From the NCBI RefSeq assembly GCF_900111005.1, contig NZ_FOFV01000008.1:1-64000 (forward strand): a DNA stretch of 64,000 nt. Reading direction: 5' to 3'. Positions within the stretch are counted from its first letter, which is position 1, and the number at the start of each line of letters is the position of its first letter. This stretch comes from Lentzea albida (GTDB lineage: Bacteria > Actinomycetota > Actinomycetes > Mycobacteriales > Pseudonocardiaceae). The position numbers were made by a program, and so were the translations under genes. Under the pieces are notes generated by a model. The model searched no databases. It was not told where the DNA came from and worked only from the letters and a program-made list of their open reading frames with translations. Of this stretch, positions 55,300 to 63,231 are shown one piece after another.

Positions 55300-56189
55300 T
55301 GACGCACCAGCGCCGCAGCCCCCACCAGCCCCGCCTCGCCACCCAACTCGGCGGCCCGAACCTCGAACCCGTCCAAGAACGACAACCCCGCATGAGCCTT
55401 CAAGGTCCGCCGAACCGGTTCGAACAACAACTCCCCGGCCTGCGCCACCCCACCCCCGACCACGGCCAACTCCAGGTCGCACACCGCAGCCGCCCCGGCG
55501 ATCGCCATCCCGACGGCCCGCCCGGCCCGTTCGAACGCGACCTGCGGGATCTCCTCACCGGCCAGAGCGGCAGCGGCCAGCAATGCCGCATCGGCGTGCT
55601 CCGGCGCCTGCCACCCGGCCCGGCGGGCCCACGCCACCATGCGCGGACCGCCCGCCACGGTCTCCGCGCACCCGCGGCCGCCGCACGTGCAGGGTTCGCC
55701 GTCGGGCTCCACCACGACGTGGCCGATGTGGCCCGCGTTGCCGGTGCGGCCGCCGAACGGGCGTCCGTCCAGCACGAGGCCGCCGCCGACGCCGGTCGAC
55801 ACGACCAGGCCGACCATGAAGCCGCTGCCCTGGCCTGCGCCGCGCCAGTGTTCGCCCAGCGCCATGCACACGCCGTCGCCCGCCAGTTCCACCGGGACGC
55901 CGGGGAACAGCGAGGCGATCGAGGCGCGCAGCGGGAAGTTCTGCCACGTCGGCACGTTGATCGGGGAGACGGTGCCGGTCGTGGTGTCGACGGGACCCGC
56001 GGAGGCGATGCCCACGCCCGCCACGGCGGTGTCCTCGACCACGGACGCGATCACCGACACGACGGCGTCCCACGTGTCGGTGGGTGGCGTCGGCACGCGG
56101 GAGGACCGCACCACGACACCGGACGGGTCCACCAGGGCGGCGGCGATCTTGGTGCCGCCGAAGTCCAGTGCCAGCACCAGATCAGTCAC
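55290..56189 (-). CDS. ROK-family sugar kinase (glucokinase-like)
   Basis: A 299-residue kinase. The ATP site is ALDFGGTKIAAALVD (phosphate loop 9-15), the catalytic Asp is D105 (AGDGVCMALGEH) and the ROK zinc ligands are H154 (NAGHIGHVV) with C167, C169 and C174 (CTCGGRGCAE). Likely substrates are glucose, N-acetylmannosamine or similar sugars. It ends inside a tandem repeat tract. Sugar kinase next to a GH38-like protein suggests glycan degradation, an inference. Confidence 0.92.
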   Translation of the reverse strand: MTDLVLALDFGGTKIAAALVDPSGVVVRSSRVPTPPTDTWDAVVSVIASVVEDTAVAGVGIASAGPVDTTTGTVSPINVPTWQNFPLRASIASLFPGVPVELAGDGVCMALGEHWRGAGQGSGFMVGLVVSTGVGGGLVLDGRPFGGRTGNAGHIGHVVVEPDGEPCTCGGRGCAETVAGGPRMVAWARRAGWQAPEHADAALLAAAALAGEEIPQVAFERAGRAVGMAIAGAAAVCDLELAVVGGGVAQAGELLFEPVRRTLKAHAGLSFLDGFEVRAAELGGEAGLVGAAALVRQAG

Positions 56190-56200
56190 GATGAACCAGC

Positions 56201-58369
56201 TTAATCAGCCACTTCGAGGGTGATGGGCGCAGTGGTCCTGACGAGCGGGCCCGCCGTGACGCGGACCACGGCCGACCAACGGCCCGGCGTGGCCCACGGT
56301 GGTGCCTCGAAGGTGAAGTCCAGGGGCAGCCGGCCCTGCGCCGGGAGCAGGCCGCCCACGCAGAACGGGCCGACGAGTTCCCAAGTCGGGCGCGGCGACA
56401 GCAGACGTGCCTGCACGGGCAGGTCGCCGTGTGCGCCGGACGCCACGACGATGCGCACCAACGCCGACGAGCCCGGCCGCACCGAGACAGAAGAAGGCGT
56501 CGACGCCACCCACAGCACCTCGACGGGATCGTCGCCGTCCCACTCGGGCACCCCCAGCAACGCCACGTCGTACACCTCGAACGGCAGGCCCTCCAGCACC
56601 GCGCGCACCGGGTGGCAGCCGGGCGTGCGCGGAGCCACCAGCCGCACCTCCGCGGACACGTGGCCGCCCGCCGGCACCGACACCGGCATCGAGTCCCACG
56701 ACGCCGACCACCCCGGCGGCAACGAGAGCCGGACGACGCCCGAGAACGCCTCGCCGTCCGACACGACCACCACCCGCAGCAGCGCGGGACCGAGCACCTC
56801 GAGGCGGACGTTCGCGGGCAGCCCGCCCAACGGTGCCGGCTCGTGCAGCCAGTAGCGCGCGAACACCGGTGTCACCTCGGGCGACGCGGGTCCCAGGGCG
56901 GGGCCGGCCAACGTCAGCCGGGACGCGACGGACGGCAGCGTGCCGCACGAAGGCGACCGCGAGCCGAGCACGCCCACCAACGCGGACGGACCCAGGTGCC
57001 CGACCCCGTTCCACAGCACGACGGTCGTGGAGCCGACCATCTTCTCGCCGACCTCGCTGTGCCACACGCTGATCGGGCCGACGAGACGAGGCGCCTCCAG
57101 CATAGGACCGTCCACGGCGACGAGGGAAGCGATCGGGTCGTACGACAGCACGTAGTGAGTGGACGCGATCTCGGTGCCGTAGCCGCGCTTCCAGCCGTGG
57201 TCGACGTCGTCCTCGACCAACGAGTAGGTGCGCCATCCGCGCGCTGGCACGTCACGCGCCAAGAACGTCACGGTGACACCGTCGACCAACGTGGGCAGCA
57301 CGACCCCGTCGGACTCGACGTGCACGTTGCGCGCGTACGGCAGGTGCACGGACACGATGTCGGTGCAAGCAGAAGCTGCCGGGTTCCACACGACCACCGA
57401 AGACTCCACAGTGGACGTCAGCGCCCGCAAAGACCGCGACACCACCTCGGACTGCAGGTCGAAGGCCTCCCGAGGGTGCGCGACGGCAGCGCGGGAGAGG
57501 GCGGCGACGGGAAACGCGGCTCCGGTCAGCCGAGACGCGTGCGAAGCGAACACAGCAGCAGGCGAGTCGTCCGCCGCCGCACGAGGCACGGGCACAGAGC
57601 CGCGCACGTAGTAGTCACGCGGCAACGAACAGACGACCCGAGGCCACGTGTAGCGCGCGCTCCAGTCGTGATGGATCGCCATCACCAACGGGTCAGGAGC
57701 CTCCCGGGCGTCCCCGACCGGCAACATCACGTGCGGCGCGGCGGCCCCGGCCCGCAGCCGCAGGAACGACGAGTAGACCGCCCGCGAGGCCTCGGCCAGC
57801 GAACCCCGCAACGGCAACCCCGCCGGCAACGAGGACAGCACCGGCTGCACACCGACCACAGTGGACTCGGCCCCGACGACCTCGACCCGCCCTTCGGCGA
57901 CCAGCCGCAACAGCAGTGAGCGGTGCTCCGGGAACGTGTCCCAGTAGGGCTGCAACAACTCCACCGACGTCACGGCGAACCGGTACGCGCGATCCGTCAG
58001 CGCCAAGTCCAGGTGGGCCCGCAGAGCGGCGAACGGCGCATCGGCCGCAACGTGCCCGACGAGGTGCACGGTCCACCCCGGCGAGCCCACGACCAGCGAG
58101 AACGCGCAGGTCTCCTCACCGGCCGAAGATCGCACCACAACCTGGGCGGGCACCACGGCGCCAGGAGGGTGCTCGGAGACGTCAACGCCGAGCTCGTAGC
58201 CGAACGGCCCGTGCGCCAGCGAACCGCCGTGCCGCGGCGAACGCAGCCCAGGCCCGGACACGTGGGCGTGCACCGGACCCGTAAGAAGGGGCGAACTCAG
58301 CCGCACCACCTGCAGCAGCGCGGTCCGAGGCCCGACGAACAGCTCGGTCGACTCGGCGGCGATCACCAC
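56201..58369 (-). CDS. Large divergent GH38-like/NEW3-type protein
   Basis: A 722-residue protein, apparently cytosolic. The middle resembles the alpha-mannosidase (GH38) layout: LLQPYWDTFPEHRSLLLRLVAEGRVEVVGAES (compare the GH38 region where a mannosidase reads RVELVGGG), then the beta-rich part VVWNPAASACTDIVSVHL and GWRTYSLVEDD. The catalytic Asp context of true GH38 enzymes (GWxxDPFGHS) is not seen. The C-terminal domain is a beta-sandwich of the NEW3/alpha-galactosidase-associated kind (RLSLPPGWSAS...). Possibly an inactive or altered carbohydrate-binding enzyme. Start GTG 58369. Confidence in the fold is moderate. Confidence 0.7.
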   Translation of the reverse strand: MVIAAESTELFVGPRTALLQVVRLSSPLLTGPVHAHVSGPGLRSPRHGGSLAHGPFGYELGVDVSEHPPGAVVPAQVVVRSSAGEETCAFSLVVGSPGWTVHLVGHVAADAPFAALRAHLDLALTDRAYRFAVTSVELLQPYWDTFPEHRSLLLRLVAEGRVEVVGAESTVVGVQPVLSSLPAGLPLRGSLAEASRAVYSSFLRLRAGAAAPHVMLPVGDAREAPDPLVMAIHHDWSARYTWPRVVCSLPRDYYVRGSVPVPRAAADDSPAAVFASHASRLTGAAFPVAALSRAAVAHPREAFDLQSEVVSRSLRALTSTVESSVVVWNPAASACTDIVSVHLPYARNVHVESDGVVLPTLVDGVTVTFLARDVPARGWRTYSLVEDDVDHGWKRGYGTEIASTHYVLSYDPIASLVAVDGPMLEAPRLVGPISVWHSEVGEKMVGSTTVVLWNGVGHLGPSALVGVLGSRSPSCGTLPSVASRLTLAGPALGPASPEVTPVFARYWLHEPAPLGGLPANVRLEVLGPALLRVVVVSDGEAFSGVVRLSLPPGWSASWDSMPVSVPAGGHVSAEVRLVAPRTPGCHPVRAVLEGLPFEVYDVALLGVPEWDGDDPVEVLWVASTPSSVSVRPGSSALVRIVVASGAHGDLPVQARLLSPRPTWELVGPFCVGGLLPAQGRLPLDFTFEAPPWATPGRWSAVVRVTAGPLVRTTAPITLEVAD

Positions 58370-58422
58370 ACGATCGCACCACTGTTCCCCGCCCGGAGGA
58401 ATTCCCCGATGGGGGCGAAAAG

Positions 58423-60531
58423 CTAGCGCTTGAGCATGCGGGTGAGACCGGCGGCGACCGTCGTGGCGAGGATCCAGCCCGTCACGATCAGCCCCGACGC
58501 GATCCACTGCGACGCGCCGGGCGTCTGCCAGCGGTTCTTGTTGCCGAAGTCGACGATCGGCACCACCAGGTCGATCGTGTAGAGCCACGCGTTCCACGGC
58601 AGGTGGTCGTCGTCGTTGATCTCGACCAGCGGGCCCTTGAACTGGAACCACAGGCTGCCCACCACCCACGCCGCGATCAGCCACCCCAGCGCACGCGCCG
58701 GGCGGTAGCCGTAGCCGACCATCGACCGTTGCAGGAAGCTCCACAGCAGCACCAACGGGCCGAAGAACCGCATGCCCTCGGCGACCGCCTTGTACCGCAG
58801 GCGCTGCTTCTCGATCAGCACGGTCGAGGCGTGCTCCTCGTTGCCGGCCGCGGTCAGCATCTCGGCGAACTGGTCGTACGGGCGCGGGTGGTAGCTGCGC
58901 CGCATGGCCTGCCGCAACCAGCGCAGCCGTTGCTGCACCTGATCGTCGTCGCGCAGGTCGATGGGGTACGCGAGGGAGTCGTAGCGGAAGTCGTCGAGGT
59001 CGATGTACCCCGTGGCGCTCCAGAAGTTCTCGTTGTCGTCCAACGACGTGCACCGCGCCTGCCGCAACGTCACCAGGCCCTTGGGCGGCGACACGACGTT
59101 GAGCATCAGCTCCTGCACCTGCATGCCCATCGCGTTCAACGCGTGGCTGTCGAGCTTGTACCCGAGCACCGCGCCGTTGAAGTTCGCCATACGACCGATG
59201 ACGGCCCGACGGCACCGCACGCCGCCATGCGCGACGAACTCCTTCTCGCCGCGCGCGCAGATCAGGTCGCGGCCGATCGTGGCACCACCGATGTCGAGCG
59301 ACGGCTTCTCGCGCGGCTGGTGCCGGTACGTGCCCGGCCTGGTCAGCCGGCTGCCGCGCAGGTCGAGGTTCGCGCCGACGGTGATGCCCCGCAGTTCCAG
59401 GCCGCCGGAGACGTCCGACTCGCGCACCACGAAGTTGCTGCCGATCTGGGACCGGTTGGCCAGCACGGCGTCGGCGGCCGGGTTGTCCACGGTGGCCCGT
59501 TCGAGCGTGATGCTGCCGCGCACGTGCGTGTCGACCATCCGCAGCTGGCCCTTGACCTTCACCCCGCGCCCGACGACGTCCCCGCCGATCTCCGCGCCGT
59601 CGACGTGCAACGCGCGTCCGGAGCCGGTCGGGTCGGTGCCGACGGCGGGAGGCGACACGGCATCTAAAACGGCCCCGGCCAGCGAGAACGTTCCACCGAT
59701 CTTGGCGCTCACCGCGCGCACGGTGCCCTTGCTCGTGAAGCCGCGGTCCAGTTCGAGGTCGCCGGACACGTGCACGCGGTCCAGGAACAGCGTCGCGGAG
59801 GGGTCGGCGTGCGGGTCGTCGGTGTCCTTGAAGTCCGAGCCGCGGGAAAGCGCGGCGCCGCTCAGCGACAGCGTCGACTCGATCCGCGCGTTGGCCAGGA
59901 ACACCACGCCGTGTGACGTGAACGCGCCGAGCAGGTTGCCGCCGACCTGCATGCCGTTGCCGTTCAACGTGAACCCGTCGGCGTTCTCCAGCACCGCGCT
60001 GCCGAGGTTGACGTTGCCGCCGATGCGCGCGCCCGCGAACCGCACCTCGCCCTCGGTGATGATCCCGAACCCGAGCAGCGCGCCCGCGACGGTCAGCCGG
60101 TCACCGTGCAGGCACAGCCCGCCCGGCACGCTGAACCTGGTGTCCCGCAACAGGACCGAGCCCGCGATCTCGGCGTCGGTGAGGTCGGTCAGCCCGGAGA
60201 CCCGGCAGTCGAGCAACGAGACGTCGTTGCTGCTGCTCAGGTTCCGCGCTTCCAGGCCGGGCAGGTCGCAGTCGCTGAACGAGATGCCCGCCAGGTTGGC
60301 CTGCCGCAGGTCCGGGGCCGCCTCGAACTGGCAGCGCTCGAACTCCAGCACGTACGGCACCTCGACCGCGCGCAGGTCGAGCACGTCGGTGACCACCCGG
60401 TCCACCACGCGGATGACGGGCGGGGTGCTCGGCTTGCGCCGAGGCAACCTCCACCCGCCACCACCAGCGTTCTCGTTCTCCCCCAACAGCCCCCGCAGCA
60501 CGTCCGCCGCGGCGACCTTCCCCCTCGCCAC
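58423..60531 (-). CDS. Large right-handed beta-helix-like protein with C-terminal membrane segments
   Basis: A 702-residue protein. Residues about 60-470 are an array of ~20-residue imperfect repeats ending in small residues, with patterns such as ADLSGAxF-like LRQANLAGISFSDC, IGGNVNLGSAVLEN, MQVGGNLLGAF, VHVSGDLELDRGF and VGANLDLRGSRL, as in pentapeptide or bactofilin-like beta-helices. Two C-terminal membrane helices follow (LGWLIAAWVVGSLWFQF and WIASGLIVTGWILATTVAAG). Streptomyces relatives are often called membrane-associated oxidoreductase without evidence. It is 11 bp after the amino-acid ABC ATPase gene and may be cotranscribed. Function unknown. Confidence 0.8.
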   Translation of the reverse strand: MARGKVAAADVLRGLLGENENAGGGGWRLPRRKPSTPPVIRVVDRVVTDVLDLRAVEVPYVLEFERCQFEAAPDLRQANLAGISFSDCDLPGLEARNLSSSNDVSLLDCRVSGLTDLTDAEIAGSVLLRDTRFSVPGGLCLHGDRLTVAGALLGFGIITEGEVRFAGARIGGNVNLGSAVLENADGFTLNGNGMQVGGNLLGAFTSHGVVFLANARIESTLSLSGAALSRGSDFKDTDDPHADPSATLFLDRVHVSGDLELDRGFTSKGTVRAVSAKIGGTFSLAGAVLDAVSPPAVGTDPTGSGRALHVDGAEIGGDVVGRGVKVKGQLRMVDTHVRGSITLERATVDNPAADAVLANRSQIGSNFVVRESDVSGGLELRGITVGANLDLRGSRLTRPGTYRHQPREKPSLDIGGATIGRDLICARGEKEFVAHGGVRCRRAVIGRMANFNGAVLGYKLDSHALNAMGMQVQELMLNVVSPPKGLVTLRQARCTSLDDNENFWSATGYIDLDDFRYDSLAYPIDLRDDDQVQQRLRWLRQAMRRSYHPRPYDQFAEMLTAAGNEEHASTVLIEKQRLRYKAVAEGMRFFGPLVLLWSFLQRSMVGYGYRPARALGWLIAAWVVGSLWFQFKGPLVEINDDDHLPWNAWLYTIDLVVPIVDFGNKNRWQTPGASQWIASGLIVTGWILATTVAAGLTRMLKR

Positions 60532-60542
60532 GAGGTTCGAGC

Positions 60543-61304
60543 CTAGTCCTTCGGACCTTGGTGCGTCGGGTCCAGAACGCGCGCCAGGAACTCCTGCGTG
60601 CGCGGCTCCTGCGGGTTGCCGATCACCTCGGCCGCCGGGCCCTCCTCGACGATGTAGCCGCCGTCCATGAAGATCACCTTGTCGGCGACCTCGCGGGCGA
60701 ACTGCATCTCGTGCGTCACGACCAGCATCGTCATGCCCTCGTCGGCGAGCTGGCGCATGACGCCCAGGACGTCACCGACGAGCTCGGGGTCGAGCGCCGA
60801 GGTGGGCTCGTCGAACAGCATCACGTCCGGGTCCATCGACAGCGCGCGGGCGATCGCCACGCGCTGCTGCTGGCCGCCGGAGAGCTGCGCGGGCATCGAG
60901 TTGGCCTTCTCCTTCAGGCCGACCCGGTCGAGGTTGCGCAGGGCGATCTCCTGCGCCTCCTTCTCGCCGCGCTTGAGCACCTTGCGCTGCGCGACGGTGA
61001 GGTTCGCGAGGACGTTGAGGTGCGCGAACAGGTTGAACGACTGGAAGACCATGCCGATCTTCGTGCGCGCCTTGTCGATGTCGACGTCCGGGTCGGTGAG
61101 CTCGACGCCGTTGACGACGATCTTGCCGTCGTTCGGCTCCTCGAGCAGGTTCACGCAGCGCAGCAACGTCGACTTGCCCGAACCCGACGGTCCGATGATG
61201 CAGACCACGTCGCCGCGGTTGACCGTGACGTCGATGCCCTTGAGCACGTCCAGCGAACCGAACGACTTCTTGAGCCCGGTGATCTCGACACTGATCTCGC
61301 TCAC
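60543..61304 (-). CDS. Polar amino-acid ABC transporter ATP-binding protein
   Basis: A 253-residue GlnQ-type ATPase. Walker [10 protein letters not shown] (38-46), signature [15 protein letters not shown], Walker [15 protein letters not shown] and the H-loop [11 protein letters not shown] 61304 overlaps the permease stop by 4 bp, so they are translationally coupled. Third gene of a binding-protein/permease/ATPase operon for glutamate, glutamine or another polar amino acid. Confidence 0.94.
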   Translation of the reverse strand: MSEISVEITGLKKSFGSLDVLKGIDVTVNRGDVVCIIGPSGSGKSTLLRCVNLLEEPNDGKIVVNGVELTDPDVDIDKARTKIGMVFQSFNLFAHLNVLANLTVAQRKVLKRGEKEAQEIALRNLDRVGLKEKANSMPAQLSGGQQQRVAIARALSMDPDVMLFDEPTSALDPELVGDVLGVMRQLADEGMTMLVVTHEMQFAREVADKVIFMDGGYIVEEGPAAEVIGNPQEPRTQEFLARVLDPTHQGPKD

Positions 61305-62098
61305 AGGACGGACACCTTCTTCCCGCCGGAGCGGCGCTCCAGGTACCGGGAAAGGTACCCGAGGGGCAACGTGATGATCAGGTAGCAGAGGCCGACCACG
61401 AGGATCGGGGTGAGGGACGGGCTGCGGCTCAGCGTCTCCCGCCCGAACTTCGTCAGCTCGTACTGGTCGCGGGCCAGTCCGATGATGTAGATCAGCGAGG
61501 AGTCCTTGGTCAGCAGGATCAGCTCGTTGGTGAGCGGCGGCAGGATGATCCGGAACGCCTGCGGGATCACGATGGTGATCATGGCGCGGCCCTGCGACAT
61601 GCCGAGCGAGCGCGCGGCCTCGACCTGGCCCTTCGGCACGGCCTGGATGCCGGCGCGGATGGTCTCGGCCATGTAGGCGGCACCGACGATGCCGAGCGCC
61701 AGCATGACCGTGGAGTAGATGTCGAACTGGATCTGGAACGCGAGCGGCACGCCGAACGCCAGGCCGATGAACACCAGCAGAGCCGGGATGCCGCGGAAGA
61801 ACTCGATGTAGACGGTCGCGATCCACCGGTACGGCGCGATCGACGACAGCTTCATCAGCGCGAGGACGAGGCCCAGCCCGAGGCCGAACGCGAAGCCGAG
61901 CGCGGTGTAGATGAGCGTGTTCTTCAACGCGATGGTGATGACGTTGGGGAACATCTCCCCCATCGTCTTGAAGTTGAAGAACGCCGTGCGGATCTGCTCC
62001 CAGTCGGCGAGGAACGCGATCACGACGGCGATGACGGCGAGCAGCGTGTACTGCGAGTACCGGAAGTACTCAGCCCGCTTGCGCTTCGACAGCGCCAT
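61301..62098 (-). CDS. Polar amino-acid ABC transporter permease
   Basis: A 265-residue HisM/GlnP-type permease. Hydrophobic segments start with [16 protein letters not shown]. The EAA loop is [29 protein letters not shown], given here by its start EAARSLGMS. It couples to the ATPase by a 4-bp overlap. It lies 73 bp after the binding protein with a hairpin between. Confidence 0.94.
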   Translation of the reverse strand: MALSKRKRAEYFRYSQYTLLAVIAVVIAFLADWEQIRTAFFNFKTMGEMFPNVITIALKNTLIYTALGFAFGLGLGLVLALMKLSSIAPYRWIATVYIEFFRGIPALLVFIGLAFGVPLAFQIQFDIYSTVMLALGIVGAAYMAETIRAGIQAVPKGQVEAARSLGMSQGRAMITIVIPQAFRIILPPLTNELILLTKDSSLIYIIGLARDQYELTKFGRETLSRSPSLTPILVVGLCYLIITLPLGYLSRYLERRSGGKKVSVL

Positions 62099-62131
62099 TC
62101 TGACTCCTAGCGGATGTGGTTCGGAACGCGA

Positions 62132-62158
62132 ACGGGGCGGCGTCGTCCGCCGCCCCGT
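62132..62158 (-). terminator. Intra-operon hairpin between binding protein and permease
   Basis: ACGGGGCGGCG (62132-62142) pairs with CGCCGCCCCGT (62148-62158), 5-nt loop. Such hairpins in these operons often reduce read-through so that more binding protein than permease is made. Confidence 0.75.
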
Positions 62159-62171
62159 CAGCTCGAGATCG

Positions 62172-62990
62172 CTACTTCTTCTCCGGCTTCTTGCCGAACC
62201 ACTTCTCGTAGATCGTGTCGTACGTGCCGTCTTCCTTGGCCTTCTTCAGAACGGCGTTGACCTTCTCCGCCAGGGCGGTGTTGCCCTTCTTGATGCCGAT
62301 GCCGTACTGCTCGTTCGTGTTGAACTCGGCCGACACGACGGTGTCCGGGAACTCCTTGGCGTAGTCCAGGAGCACACCGTTGTCGTTGATCGCGGCGTCG
62401 ACGGCGCCGGTGCGCACGGCGGTCTCCATCAGCGGGAGGTCCTCGAACTGGATGACCTCGTAGCCGTTGGCGGCCTTGTTGTCGTTGGCGTAGATCTCAC
62501 CGGTGGTGTCCTGCTGGACGCCGATCTTCTTGCCCTTGAGGTCCGCCAGCGCCTTGATCGGCGAGTCCTTCTTGACCAGCAGCGCCTGCGTGGCCTCGAA
62601 GTACGGGTCGGAGAAGTCGATCGCCTGCTTGCGCTCTTCCTTGATCGTCATACCGGCGGCCGCGAGGTCGCACTGGTTGGCGTTGAAGCTCGCACCGGAG
62701 GTGATCGTCTCGAACTGGGTGTCGAAGATCTCCTGCGTGACACCGAGGTCCTTGGCGATCAGGTCCACCAGGTCGACGTCGAAGCCGACGGTCTTGTCGC
62801 CTTCGGTGAACTGGAACGGCTTGTAGGAAAGGTGCGTGCAGGTGACGAGCTTGCCTTCCTTGACAAGCTTGATGCCACCGTCGGTGGTGCCTCCACCGCT
62901 GTTGGTGCTCGTCGCGCAACCGGCGAGCGCGGTCAGCGCTAGGGCCGCTGCGGGCAGCAGGGCGAGCACGTGCCTGGGTCGACGAGCCAC
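62172..62990 (-). CDS. Amino-acid ABC transporter substrate-binding lipoprotein
   Basis: A 272-residue lipoprotein (lipobox LAGC, C25) of the SBP_bac_3 family. Blocks are YKPFQFTEGDKTVGFDVDLVDLIAKDLG, FDTQFETITSGASFNANQCDLAAAGMTI, and KAKEDGTYDTIYEKWFG near the end. I chose GTG 62990, which has GAGGA 8 nt upstream; the frame is open to 63104 but those codons contain no better start. First gene of the operon. A region rich in GATCA motifs and small palindromes lies upstream. Confidence 0.93.
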   Translation of the reverse strand: MARRPRHVLALLPAAALALTALAGCATSTNSGGGTTDGGIKLVKEGKLVTCTHLSYKPFQFTEGDKTVGFDVDLVDLIAKDLGVTQEIFDTQFETITSGASFNANQCDLAAAGMTIKEERKQAIDFSDPYFEATQALLVKKDSPIKALADLKGKKIGVQQDTTGEIYANDNKAANGYEVIQFEDLPLMETAVRTGAVDAAINDNGVLLDYAKEFPDTVVSAEFNTNEQYGIGIKKGNTALAEKVNAVLKKAKEDGTYDTIYEKWFGKKPEKK

Positions 62991-63231
62991 TGCGTCACTC
63001 CTCGTAACTGTCGCGGACGAGTGAACGGGATCCTGCCACTCGGGTGACGTGGTGGACAGCACGTGCGTGTTACAGGCCACTCCCTTGCAATGATTTTGCG
63101 TCAAATCAGCTTTTCGATCACAAGATCTTGCGCCAGTTGGCTCAGATCACACAACTTCTTCACGTATTGCACACGAATGATTACGATACGCGAGTGTCTC
63201 CTTGATCAGGATTTGATCACGACAGTGCTGG
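62991..63231. other. AT-richer intergenic region with small palindromes
   Basis: Between the binding-protein start and the end of the glycosidase gene, 241 bp. It holds TGATTT-N6-AAATCA (63091-63108), CAAGATCTTG (63121-63130) and GATCA at about 63116, 63144, 63203 and 63214, the last two as TTGATCA direct repeats. This is likely the promoter/operator area of the amino-acid transporter. The window's lowest GC content is here. No gene is seen. Confidence 0.6.

Noticed and set aside
55034-55819. Plus-strand frame rich in Pro/Arg after pxpA
   Set aside because: It runs through the tandem repeats and antisense to the ROK gene; no ribosome binding site and low-complexity product.
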